Source of the DNA: Methylophaga sp.
GTDB lineage: Bacteria; Pseudomonadota; Gammaproteobacteria; Nitrosococcales; Methylophagaceae
DNA length: 24,382 nucleotides
Direction: 5' to 3'
Assembly (NCBI GenBank): GCA_014762585.1
Contig: JABURN010000041.1
Span: forward strand, 1-24,382
The position numbers and the translations under genes were made by a program. Positions within the stretch are counted from its first letter, which is position 1, and each line of letters begins with the position of its first letter. Positions 8,482-16,312 of this stretch are shown one piece after another. Below the pieces are notes generated by a model, which saw only the letters and a program-made list of their open reading frames with translations, made no database searches and was not told the origin of the DNA.

Positions 8482-8520
8482 TAAACGGATCATCGCGCCT
8501 CCAGCGCTCTAGAAGGAAAT

Positions 8521-10608
8521 ATGAAACAAGAACAGCCTATCGACCTGAACAATCCTGAGCTTTATATCAACCGTGAGCTGAGTCTGCTTGAGTTCAACTG
8601 GCGAGTTTTACAACAGGCGCTGGACAGCAGTGTCCCGCTGCTGGAGCGGCTGAATTATCTGTGTATTTCCAGTACTAATCTGGATGAATTTTTTGAAGTT
8701 CGTGTGGCCGGTCTGATTCAGCAGATTGAAATCGGCGACCCCTACATCGAAGCTGACCAGATTACTGCCCAGGAATGCCTTAAACTCATCAGTCAGCGCG
8801 CACATGAACTGGTCGAAGAGCAATACCGGGTATTGAATCAAGTCCTATTACCGGAACTGGAAGCACAGTCGATCCGTGTCCTGCCGCGCTCACAGTGGAA
8901 TGATGAACACACCAAGTGGCTGCAGAATTACTTCCAGGAAGAAATTCTGCCGATCCTGAGCCCGATGGGGCTGGATTCCGCTCATCCTTTTCCGCGTCTG
9001 CTCAATAAGAGTTTGAATTTTATCGTCTCTCTGGTGGGTAAGGATGCTTTCGGCCGCGATCGGGGATATGCGATTCTGCAGGCACCTCGCGCGCTGCCGC
9101 GGGTCATCCAGTTCCCGGAAGAACTGTGTCAGCCCGGTGAATACAAATTCGTGTTTCTTTCCTCGATCATCCACGCCTTTGCAGAAGACCTGTTCTTCGG
9201 TATGAAGGTTAAGGGCTGCTACCAGTTCCGCGTCACCCGTAACAGCGATCTCGCTATTGATACAGAAGAAACCAGCGATCTGCTGGCCACCATCGCCGAT
9301 GAATTGACCCAGCGTAACTACGGTGATGAGGTTCGGCTGGAGATTGCCCACAACTGCCCGGAGGATATGGTCGAGTTTCTGCGTAATGAATGTGCGATGG
9401 AACGGGATAACGTTTACCTGGTCAACGGGCCGGTAAACCTGAGCCGGATTCAGGCCGTATGCTCACTGGTGGATCGGCCGGACCTCAAGTTCAAGCCATT
9501 CACACAAGGAAGGCCCGACGGACTGACACCCGACGTTGATATTTTCGCTGCCTTACGCAAGCAGGATATGCTGCTGCATCATCCCTATCAGTCATTTACG
9601 CCAGTTATCGATTTGCTGCGCCAGGCAGCCGCTGACAGCAGCGTGCTTGCTATTAAACAGACGCTCTACCGTACCGGCGCCAAGTCGCCGATTGTCGATG
9701 CCTTGGTGACTGCCGCCCAGGCCGGTAAGGAAGTCACTGTGGTTATCGAACTGCGAGCCCGCTTTGATGAGGAAGCCAACGTGGCACTGGCTGCCCGCCT
9801 GCAGGAAGCCGGTGCCCACGTTGTGTACGGCATCGTAGGCTATAAAACCCACGCCAAAATGCTGCTGGTTTTACGCCGTGAAAACAGCAAACTTCGTCGT
9901 TATGTTCATCTGGGTACCGGTAACTATCACCGCGGTACCGCCCGCGTTTATACCGATTATGGCCTCTTGACCTCGGATAAGCAGATCGGTGAAGACGTCA
10001 ACAACCTGTTCATCCAACTCACCAGTCTGGGCAAAATCCCACAGATGCATAAACTCCTGCATGCGCCATTCACGCTGCATGAAGGCCTGCTCAAGAAAAT
10101 TGATCGAGAAATCGAACATGCTGACGCCGGTAAGCCTGGCCGGATCATCATCAAAGTGAATGCCGTAGTAGAACAGGAAATGATCCAGGCGCTTTATCGT
10201 GCCTCGATGGCAGGCGTCAAAATCGATCTGATTGTGCGCGGCATCTGTTGTCTCCGACCCGGCGTTGAAGGCCTGTCTGAAAATATCCATGTGCGCAGTA
10301 TCATCGGCCGTTTTCTGGAACACACCCGGGTATTTTATTTCGAAAACGGCGGCAACCCAGAACTCTGGTGTGGTAGTGCTGACTTGATGAAACGCAACCT
10401 GCTGCGGCGCGTTGAAACCTGCTTCCCGATCGAATCCAAAAAACTGCGCCAGCGTGTTCTCGACGATCTGGAAACGTATCTGTCGGATAACAGCCAGGCC
10501 TGGATTCTGAACGCCGATGCACGTTACAAGCTGGTTGAAAAGTCCGATTCAGAACCGGTCATTTCAGCACAACTGACTTTACTGGATAAAATGGCCAAGA
10601 CCTACTGA
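8521..10608 (+). CDS. ppk1: Polyphosphate kinase PPK1
   Basis: 695 residues, full length (E. coli PPK has 688). It reversibly transfers the gamma-phosphate of ATP to a growing polyphosphate chain, with an autophosphorylated histidine intermediate. The N-terminal domain starts YINRELSLLEFNWRVL. The catalytic histidines are present: H444 in YKTHAKM and H463 in YVHLGTGNYHRGTARVYTDYG, spaced 19 residues apart as E. coli H435 and H454 are. RFDEEANV upstream and the C-terminal GSADLMKRNLLRRVE block are also typical. The ATG has AGAAGGAAAT directly upstream. A Pho box precedes it and a ParA-type gene follows after 7 bases. Confidence 0.98.
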   Translation: MKQEQPIDLNNPELYINRELSLLEFNWRVLQQALDSSVPLLERLNYLCISSTNLDEFFEVRVAGLIQQIEIGDPYIEADQITAQECLKLISQRAHELVEEQYRVLNQVLLPELEAQSIRVLPRSQWNDEHTKWLQNYFQEEILPILSPMGLDSAHPFPRLLNKSLNFIVSLVGKDAFGRDRGYAILQAPRALPRVIQFPEELCQPGEYKFVFLSSIIHAFAEDLFFGMKVKGCYQFRVTRNSDLAIDTEETSDLLATIADELTQRNYGDEVRLEIAHNCPEDMVEFLRNECAMERDNVYLVNGPVNLSRIQAVCSLVDRPDLKFKPFTQGRPDGLTPDVDIFAALRKQDMLLHHPYQSFTPVIDLLRQAAADSSVLAIKQTLYRTGAKSPIVDALVTAAQAGKEVTVVIELRARFDEEANVALAARLQEAGAHVVYGIVGYKTHAKMLLVLRRENSKLRRYVHLGTGNYHRGTARVYTDYGLLTSDKQIGEDVNNLFIQLTSLGKIPQMHKLLHAPFTLHEGLLKKIDREIEHADAGKPGRIIIKVNAVVEQEMIQALYRASMAGVKIDLIVRGICCLRPGVEGLSENIHVRSIIGRFLEHTRVFYFENGGNPELWCGSADLMKRNLLRRVETCFPIESKKLRQRVLDDLETYLSDNSQAWILNADARYKLVEKSDSEPVISAQLTLLDKMAKTY

Positions 10609-10615
10609 GCCTGTT

Positions 10616-11377
10616 GTGGAAACGATTGCATTTTTTAATCTCAAAGGCGGGGTAGGTAAAACAACCTCGGCGGTAAACATTGCCTGGCATGCGGCCAATG
10701 AGGGCATCCCTACTCTGCTCTGGGATTTAGACCCGCAGGGTGCCGCCAGTTGGCTATTGAACACCAAGGCTAAAGAGAAAACGCGGCCCAAAAAGATTCT
10801 CAGTGGCAAAACGCCGATTGGTGATCTGGTCAGAAGCACGGACTTTGAAAACCTGGACGTGATTCCGTCGGACTTCTCCTTGCGGCATCTGGATCAGCAG
10901 CTGGCCACGCAAAGCGAACAGGGTAAACGTAATCTGATTGCCAAACTGGTTGAGCCTTTTGGTGAAAATTACGCCCTAGTGGTACTGGACTGTCCGCCCA
11001 GCTTTTCATTATTGACTGAGCAGGTGTTTGAAACTGCAGACTCGCTGTATATCCCGATTATCCCGACGCATTTGTCTTTGCGTACTTTTGAACAGACGCG
11101 GGACTTCTTTAAAGAAAACAAGCTCAAACCTAAGCGACTGCACGCTTTTTTCACCATGGTGGATCGCCGTCGCAGCCTGCATCGGGTGATGCTGACTCAT
11201 CCACCCAAAATGTTGAAAAATGGTCTGCCAACACCGATTCCGTATGCCGCAGCGGTGGAACGCATGGGAGATTATCGTGCACCACTTCCATCTTTTGATA
11301 ATGCCTCGCCGGTGAGCCGTGCTTATGCACAGCTCTGGCAAGATATTAAAGCAACGCTGAGAGAGTTCTCGGCTTAA
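10616..11377 (+). CDS. ParA/MinD family ATPase, orphan, downstream of ppk1
   Basis: 253 residues. The deviant Walker A motif KGGVGKTT (10-17) contains the signature lysine K10; LWDLDPQG (35-42) is the A' motif and VVLDCPPS the Walker B. These ATPases dimerise with ATP and bind DNA or membrane, and they position cargo such as chromosomes, plasmids, carboxysomes or chemoreceptor arrays. No ParB gene, centromere-like repeats or McdB-like gene is adjacent. The start is GTG at 10616, only 7 bases after the ppk1 stop and without a clear Shine-Dalgarno, so translation is probably coupled to ppk1. Its 3' end overlaps a convergent 51-residue ORF by 4 bases. The cargo is unknown. Confidence 0.92.
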   Translation: METIAFFNLKGGVGKTTSAVNIAWHAANEGIPTLLWDLDPQGAASWLLNTKAKEKTRPKKILSGKTPIGDLVRSTDFENLDVIPSDFSLRHLDQQLATQSEQGKRNLIAKLVEPFGENYALVVLDCPPSFSLLTEQVFETADSLYIPIIPTHLSLRTFEQTRDFFKENKLKPKRLHAFFTMVDRRRSLHRVMLTHPPKMLKNGLPTPIPYAAAVERMGDYRAPLPSFDNASPVSRAYAQLWQDIKATLREFSA

Positions 11378-11529
11378 TCGTTAAGCTGATAACCTTCGGG
11401 ATTTTCCTGCAACCACTGCTGGTAGGTCTGTGTGGGTGTGGTGAATTTAGGAAAATATTCATTGCCCTGATCCGGACCGAACATTTCCCATTCTTTGAGT
11501 GAATTAAAGTGACGTTGTGCGCCCGACAT
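11374..11529 (-). CDS. Small hypothetical protein, 51 residues
   Basis: This ORF is too short for a usual length cutoff but looks real. It starts with ATG at 11529 after AAAGGGAAAGCATT, a reasonable Shine-Dalgarno, and ends in TAA at 11374-11376. The protein begins MSGAQRHFNSLKEWEMFG and ends NPEGYQLND; it is aromatic-rich and soluble, with a helix-like start, a YFPKFTTPT turn and a second helix TYQQWLQENP. I recognise no family. Its stop codon overlaps the convergent parA stop within the inverted repeat GCTTAA-N3-TTAAGC (11372-11386). It lies 88 bases downstream of rlmKL on the same strand and may be read from the same transcript or from its own promoter. Confidence 0.65.
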   Translation of the reverse strand: MSGAQRHFNSLKEWEMFGPDQGNEYFPKFTTPTQTYQQWLQENPEGYQLND

Positions 11530-11617
11530 AATGCTTTCCCTTTGTTTAAATCGGGTACATTATGCGCAGGCTATATGACAATTTAATGTGAATCTAATGA
11601 GAAATTCCTGTGAAGGA

Positions 11618-13819
11618 TCAGATTGTTTTTGTCACCAGCCAGCACTGGTGAATTTTCTTATTACGTTCAAAATCTTTGGGTATGGTCTGAGCACTGATAT
11701 CTTTTAAGCTCAGTCCTTCCATTACATCAAGCGCCATTTTGAAGTCACGCCGGTTAGTGGAGAAAATCAACTGGCCACCGGGTTTCAGCAAATTCGCCGC
11801 CATCTGAATCAAGCTGACATGATCGCGCTGTACATCAAACACCCCTTCCATTCTGCTGGAGTTGGAAAAGGTCGGCGGATCGAGGAATATCAGATCAAAG
11901 CGCTCAGCCTCCTGCTGCGCAGCCTGCAGCCATTCCAGACAGTTGGCACGAATAAATCGGTGCTGTTCACCATCCAGTTCATTAAGTTCCAGATTATCCC
12001 GTGCCCAGCCGAGATAGGTATTGGACATGTCCACACTGGTAGTACTGGCAGCGCCACCGGCGGCCGCATAGACGGTCACAGATCCGGTATATGAGAACAA
12101 GTTGAGAAAATCTTTGCCGCGCGCCATATTCATCAGCATCAAGCGGGTATCGCGGTGATCCAGAAACAGGCCGGTATCCAGGTAGTCTCTCAGGTTGACC
12201 CAGAATTTGAGGCCATTTTCTTCAACCTCGAAGCGTTTGTTCTGTGCAGCCTGGGCTTCATACTGATTAGAACCGCGCTGTTTCTGTCTGACTTTGAGAC
12301 TGACGCTGTTGGCCGGCACTTCCATGACATCGGGAATGATATGCATGGCCTCTTTCAGTCGCTCTACGGCCTTCTGCGGATCAATCTGTTTGGGCGGGGC
12401 GTATTCCTGCACATGAACCTGATCGTCATACAGGTCGATAGCCAGCGCGTAATCAGGCAAGTCGGCATCGTATACACGGTAGCAACTAACCTTGTTTTTA
12501 CGTGCCCATTTCGCCAGGTGTTTGATATTTTTCTTCAGGCGGTTTGCGAACATATCACCCTGCTCGCTGATTTCAACTTCCTGCAGATCCGGCGCCGTAT
12601 CACTGATGATGGGCTCCGGTGTCGTCTCTGGCTGCCTAGTCTGGGTCACCGCTTTGCTGGCCCGGTAAAACAACACTTCACATTCAATCGGACCATTATC
12701 AAAGGGCACACTTTCGAACAAAGTCAGGCCCGTAAATTTGCCCAGTTGCGGCTTGTCGGTAATGATCGCGCTGCGCCAACCCGGCAGAGACTCACGCATA
12801 ATATCGCCCAGACTCTCATAAAGCCGGGGCAGACTATCGGCATCGCCCATGCGTTCACCATAAGGCGGATTACAGACCAGCAGCCCCATTGGCGGCAGCG
12901 CCTGTGCTTCAGCCGGCCAGTCCAGTAATCTGCGTTGTGCAACCTGAATCCAGTCACTAAGACCCGCTTCGGCAATATTGGCCCGCGCAGCCTCCACCGC
13001 TTTAGGATCGGCATCCCCGCCCATTATCACGGGTATTCTGGCCAGACCTGCCTGACGTCGACGTTCGGCGTCCGCCTTGAGTTTTTTCCAGGCGTCTTTG
13101 TCGTGCTGCTTCCAGTAGATGAAACCGAAGTAATCCCGCAGAATCCCGGGCGCAATATCGGCGGCCATCATCGCCGCTTCAATCAGAAAAGTCCCTGAAC
13201 CACACATCGGGTCAATTAAAGCCCAACCCTGTCGAGCCAGTCTGGGCCACTCAGCACTCAACAAAATGGCCGCGGCCAGATGCTCTTTGAGTGGTGCTTC
13301 GGTGTTACGCGCCCGGTAACTGCGACGGTGCAGACTCTCACCGGATAAATCAATGCTGATGGTGGCCTGATTGTGTCGCAGGTAGACATTGATGCGAATA
13401 TCCGGCTGGTGAAGGTCAACTGAAGGACGAATCCCGGTCAGCGCGCGAAAACGATCCACAATCGCGTCTTTGACTTTCTGCGCGCCGTATTGATTGTGTT
13501 TGATTTTGGAACGGAAGCTGTTGAAATCGACCGCCAGGGTGCCCTCTTCCGCCTCAAGATGATCTTCCCAGGGCAAGGCCGTGACACCCTCGTAAAGTTG
13601 TTCCGGCGATTCAGCACGAATGGTGGCGATAGGCATCAACACACGTATGGCAACGCGGGACCACAAACAGACTTTGTAGGCATCCTCCAGACTGCCGGTG
13701 AAACGGATATTACCCTGTTCCTGCTTGCTTTGTTTGATGCCGAGTTGCTTGAGTTCTTCAGCCAGCAGCGGCAGCATGCCGCGCGCCGCTGTGACCGTGA
13801 ACTTGTGTTGTTTAGCCAT
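11618..13819 (-). CDS. rlmKL: Bifunctional 23S rRNA methyltransferase RlmKL
   Basis: 733 residues (E. coli RlmKL, also called RlmL or YcbY, has 702). The N-terminal part is a THUMP domain followed by the RlmL methyltransferase, which makes m2G2445 of 23S rRNA: DPMCGSGTF (203-211) is its SAM motif and NPPYGER (317-323) its catalytic motif. The C-terminal RlmK half, which makes m7G2069, has LNLFSYTG (572-579) and LDPPTFSNS with DPP at 647-649. A linker of about 40 residues rich in T, P and E near residue 390-430 separates the halves. The ATG has AGGAA upstream. It is divergent from yhbY across 48 bases. Confidence 0.97.
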   Translation of the reverse strand: MAKQHKFTVTAARGMLPLLAEELKQLGIKQSKQEQGNIRFTGSLEDAYKVCLWSRVAIRVLMPIATIRAESPEQLYEGVTALPWEDHLEAEEGTLAVDFNSFRSKIKHNQYGAQKVKDAIVDRFRALTGIRPSVDLHQPDIRINVYLRHNQATISIDLSGESLHRRSYRARNTEAPLKEHLAAAILLSAEWPRLARQGWALIDPMCGSGTFLIEAAMMAADIAPGILRDYFGFIYWKQHDKDAWKKLKADAERRRQAGLARIPVIMGGDADPKAVEAARANIAEAGLSDWIQVAQRRLLDWPAEAQALPPMGLLVCNPPYGERMGDADSLPRLYESLGDIMRESLPGWRSAIITDKPQLGKFTGLTLFESVPFDNGPIECEVLFYRASKAVTQTRQPETTPEPIISDTAPDLQEVEISEQGDMFANRLKKNIKHLAKWARKNKVSCYRVYDADLPDYALAIDLYDDQVHVQEYAPPKQIDPQKAVERLKEAMHIIPDVMEVPANSVSLKVRQKQRGSNQYEAQAAQNKRFEVEENGLKFWVNLRDYLDTGLFLDHRDTRLMLMNMARGKDFLNLFSYTGSVTVYAAAGGAASTTSVDMSNTYLGWARDNLELNELDGEQHRFIRANCLEWLQAAQQEAERFDLIFLDPPTFSNSSRMEGVFDVQRDHVSLIQMAANLLKPGGQLIFSTNRRDFKMALDVMEGLSLKDISAQTIPKDFERNKKIHQCWLVTKTI

Positions 13820-13829
13820 ATTGGGTTCC

Positions 13830-13838
13830 TGTTATACT
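13830..13838 (+). promoter_or_regulatory. Extended -10 of the yhbY promoter
   Basis: TGTTATACT is an extended -10 element (TG, one base, TATACT with 5 of 6 matches), about 30 bases ahead of the yhbY ATG in the 48-base divergent gap. No good -35 is seen at 16-18 bases, which is tolerable for an extended -10. AGGTAA (13854-13859) is the likely Shine-Dalgarno. Confidence 0.5.
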
Positions 13839-13867
13839 CCGCATATTTTAAACAGGTAACGCTCTTC

Positions 13868-14161
13868 ATGGCAGTCACGGATAAACAAAAACGCTACCTC
13901 AAGGGGCTGGCGCACTCTCTCAAGCCGGTAGTGATGGTCGGTAACAGCGGTCTCACCGAGTCGGTTGTCGCGGAAATCAACAATGCGCTGGAACATCACG
14001 AACTGATTAAAGTCCGTATTAGCGGCCAGGAGCGCGCAGAACGCAAGGCGATGCTAGACGAGATTGCCCAAACCACCGGCGCCGATCTGATACTGGTTAT
14101 CGGCAACATCGGCGGTTTCTACCGCCCTGCCAAAGACCCGTCGATTCAACTACCCAGGTAA
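13868..14161 (+). CDS. yhbY: Ribosome assembly RNA-binding protein YhbY
   Basis: 97 residues, a single CRM domain as in E. coli YhbY, which associates with the pre-50S ribosomal subunit. Key elements are KQKRYLKGLAHSLKPVVMVG, GLTESVVAEINNALEHHELIKVRI and the C-terminal GNIGGFYRP. The open frame continues far upstream inside rlmKL on the opposite strand, but the family starts at the ATG at 13868, which has AGGTAA upstream; the extension is not coding. Translation of the nitroreductase starts 4 bases after its stop, so the two are co-translated. Confidence 0.95.
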   Translation: MAVTDKQKRYLKGLAHSLKPVVMVGNSGLTESVVAEINNALEHHELIKVRISGQERAERKAMLDEIAQTTGADLILVIGNIGGFYRPAKDPSIQLPR

Positions 14162-14165
14162 AAAC

Positions 14166-14762
14166 ATGATTCAGAAACCAGCGGACACCGAACAAGACAT
14201 TGATACTTTACTCGCCGAACGCTGGAGCGGCCGGGCCTACGATCCGGACCTTGAGGTGAGCGAGGAACACATTGTGGCACTGACGGAAGCGGCCCGCTGG
14301 GCGCCCTCCTGTTCCGGTGAAGAGCCCTGGCGTTATCTGATTTGCAATAAGTTCACTGATAAAGCAGCCTGGGACAAAGCCTTTGATTCGCTGATGCCTG
14401 GTAACCAGACCTGGGCGCAGCATGCCCCGCTGCTGATACTTGCCGCCTCTGTCACCGAATTCCGCGAGAAGGACAAAGACAATCCCTGGGTCGGACATGA
14501 CACGGGCGCGGCCAGTCTCAGCCTTTGTCTGCAGGCCACATCACTTGGGCTGATGAGCCACCAGATGGGGGGTTATGATCCGGACAAAATGCGCGCAGCG
14601 TTCAACATCCCGGATAACATTCGTCTCTGGTCGATGATTGCCATTGGTCATCCAGCCCCGTTGGACAGCCTGACCGAAGAACAGATGGAACGGGAACTTA
14701 AACCGCGTCAGCGCCGTCCATTATCGGAACAATTCTTCCGCGGGAAATGGCCCGCAGCATAG
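14166..14762 (+). CDS. Nitroreductase family protein
   Basis: 198 residues of the FMN-dependent nitroreductase fold. RWSGRAYDPD near the start supplies the phosphate-binding basic residues, EAARWAPSCSGEEPWRYLI is the conserved second motif, and GHDTGAASLSLCLQATSLGLMSHQMGG the central helix and flavin contact region; IGHPA near the end is also typical. Such enzymes use NAD(P)H to reduce nitroaromatics, quinones or flavins; the natural substrate is unknown. AGGTAA overlapping the yhbY stop serves as Shine-Dalgarno. The pentapeptide gene begins 12 bases downstream. Confidence 0.93.
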   Translation: MIQKPADTEQDIDTLLAERWSGRAYDPDLEVSEEHIVALTEAARWAPSCSGEEPWRYLICNKFTDKAAWDKAFDSLMPGNQTWAQHAPLLILAASVTEFREKDKDNPWVGHDTGAASLSLCLQATSLGLMSHQMGGYDPDKMRAAFNIPDNIRLWSMIAIGHPAPLDSLTEEQMERELKPRQRRPLSEQFFRGKWPAA

Positions 14763-14774
14763 CAGGAGAAAATC

Positions 14775-15236
14775 ATGAATAAAGCGCTTCTCATCCTTGG
14801 TCTTGTGATTGCCGGCAGTGCCGCGGCCTACGAAAAAGTCTATCTGGACAGACTCCTGGAAACCCGGCAATGCAATTTCTGTAACCTCAGTGAAGCCGAA
14901 CTGAGCGGCAAGGATTTGAGTGGCGCGGATATGAGCGAAGCCAATCTGAAAGGCATTGATCTCAGTCATGCCATACTCGTTGGTGTCTGGTTTACTCATT
15001 CACGTATGCAGGGTGCCAATCTCGAAGGTGCAGATATTTCCGGTTCGCTGATGGATTATGCCGAACTCAACGGCGCTAATCTGAAAAATGCCAATCTCTC
15101 CGGCAGCCAGCTTATCTTCGCTGACCTGCGTGAAGCAGACCTGAGTGGCGCCAATATCGAAGGTGCCCAGATGCGTGGCATTCTTTACTGCAACACTGTT
15201 ATGCCCGATGGTGAAATAAATAATAACGACTGCTGA
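14775..15236 (+). CDS. Exported pentapeptide-repeat protein
   Basis: 153 residues. An N-terminal hydrophobic segment ending in SAAA (about 1-18) is a likely signal peptide, so the protein is probably periplasmic. A CxxC pair (C33/C36) caps the repeat region, then A(D/N)LxX pentapeptides run from about 37 to 135 and form a right-handed beta helix. A second cysteine set (C139 and C153) lies in the tail YCNTVMPDGEINNNDC, so disulfides at both ends are plausible. This CxxC-capped layout recurs in proteobacterial pentapeptide proteins of unknown role. AGGAGA precedes the ATG. It is the last gene before a strong terminator. Confidence 0.9.
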   Translation: MNKALLILGLVIAGSAAAYEKVYLDRLLETRQCNFCNLSEAELSGKDLSGADMSEANLKGIDLSHAILVGVWFTHSRMQGANLEGADISGSLMDYAELNGANLKNANLSGSQLIFADLREADLSGANIEGAQMRGILYCNTVMPDGEINNNDC

Positions 15237-15268
15237 TTTTTTATAAATCCCTTCCTGTATAATGCGCG

Positions 15269-15298
15269 GGCAGCACCCAACGGTGCTGCCTTTTTTAT
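15269..15298 (+). terminator. Rho-independent terminator after the yhbY transcript
   Basis: A perfect 9-base stem GGCAGCACC / GGTGCTGCC with a CAAC loop (15269-15290) is followed by six T residues. It closes the yhbY-nitroreductase-pentapeptide unit 33 bases after the last stop. Confidence 0.92.
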
Positions 15299-15319
15299 TT
15301 CATTTACAGGAACTTAACC

Positions 15320-16288
15320 GTGTCTGTTAATAAGATTTATGCTTTCGCATTATCTACTTTCCTGCTTTTCACGAGTCCTCTGGTAGAGGCCGCACAATCC
15401 AGAATCGAGCTGCTTAACGGCGATCAGCTGACAGCTGATCTCAAAAACGAATCCGAGACCCATTTCACCGTCGTTCACCCAGTACTCGGTGAAATCAAGC
15501 TGAATAAAAATCAGGTTGTCAGTGTGGAGCAAGTCGTCAGTAAACCCCAGGCTGAGAAGCTGGCTGTTGCTGCAGACAAGCCAAAATCTAGCAAAAAACC
15601 GACAGACAACGGCTTATTCGGGACCGGGCTTTTGACGAACTGGAAGCGCCGTGTCGATCTGGGTATCGCCGGCAGCGCCGGTAAATCCAGAAACCATCAG
15701 GTCAACCTTGGCTTCAGCGCTGATTTCACCAGTGACTACACACGTATCTCTCACAATACGGCTTATTTCCGGGCCAAGTCTGAAGACGAACTGTCTGATC
15801 ACAGTTTTTATTCATCCATCAATCGCGACTGGTTAAGGCCGCAAACACCCTGGTTTCACTTTGCCGGTGGCCGCGTAGACTGGGATGAGTTCAAAGACTG
15901 GGATTTCCGTCTCAATGCCAATGGAGGTGTCGGTTATGAGTTTGTTAAGACCGATGACTGGCTACTGCTGGGCCGTACCGGTCTCGGTTTCAACCAGACA
16001 TTCGGCGGTGAACGTGAAGAGTTTACCCCTGAGGGTTTGATTGGCTTGGAAACGCAGTGGGATATGAATGAATACCAGCATATCGAGTTTGCCAATACCT
16101 TCTATCCCAGTCTGCGCGACAGCTCTGAATACCGTAACCTGACTTCGTTTGACTGGGTACTGGACCTGAACAGCTTTGTTGGTGTGGCACTGAAACTCGG
16201 CTTGTTGAATGAATATGACTCAGCAACCGAGGAAGATATCAGCAAAAATGACTTCAGATATACTGCGTCGCTGGTCTGGAAACTGTAA
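15320..16288 (+). CDS. DUF481 outer-membrane beta-barrel protein
   Basis: 322 residues. The signal peptide (about 1-24, ending LVEA before AQS) is followed by a short domain SRIELLNGDQLTADLKNE that recurs in front of DUF481 barrels, a basic linker rich in KPKSSKKP, and from about residue 105 the DUF481 domain of alternating aromatic beta strands (for example HNTAYFRAKSEDELSDH, YSSINRDW and GGVGYEFV), ending in YTASLVWKL. The fold is a YdiY-like outer-membrane barrel with unknown function. GTG is the start, with AGGAACT upstream. hrpA begins 24 bases after its stop. Confidence 0.9.
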   Translation: MSVNKIYAFALSTFLLFTSPLVEAAQSRIELLNGDQLTADLKNESETHFTVVHPVLGEIKLNKNQVVSVEQVVSKPQAEKLAVAADKPKSSKKPTDNGLFGTGLLTNWKRRVDLGIAGSAGKSRNHQVNLGFSADFTSDYTRISHNTAYFRAKSEDELSDHSFYSSINRDWLRPQTPWFHFAGGRVDWDEFKDWDFRLNANGGVGYEFVKTDDWLLLGRTGLGFNQTFGGEREEFTPEGLIGLETQWDMNEYQHIEFANTFYPSLRDSSEYRNLTSFDWVLDLNSFVGVALKLGLLNEYDSATEEDISKNDFRYTASLVWKL

Positions 16289-16312
16289 AATAAGCACTTT
16301 TGCGTTCCTATT

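Noticed and set aside
10616..11377. Chromosome or plasmid partition locus parAB
   Set aside because: No parB follows, no iterated parS-like repeats are visible, and the neighbours are ppk1 and rlmKL.
11372..11386. GCTTAA-N3-TTAAGC as a bidirectional terminator between parA and the 51-residue ORF
   Set aside because: The stem is short, AT-rich, with a 3-base loop and no T tract on either side; mostly explained by overlapping TAA stops.
12155..12928. 257-residue open frame on the plus strand
   Set aside because: It lies wholly inside rlmKL on the other strand, has no recognisable motif, and rlmKL is intact with family motifs throughout.
13490..13867. Long N-terminal extension of the yhbY frame
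   Set aside because: The extension is antisense to the start of rlmKL. YhbY proteins are about 97 residues, and the internal ATG has a Shine-Dalgarno and promoter.
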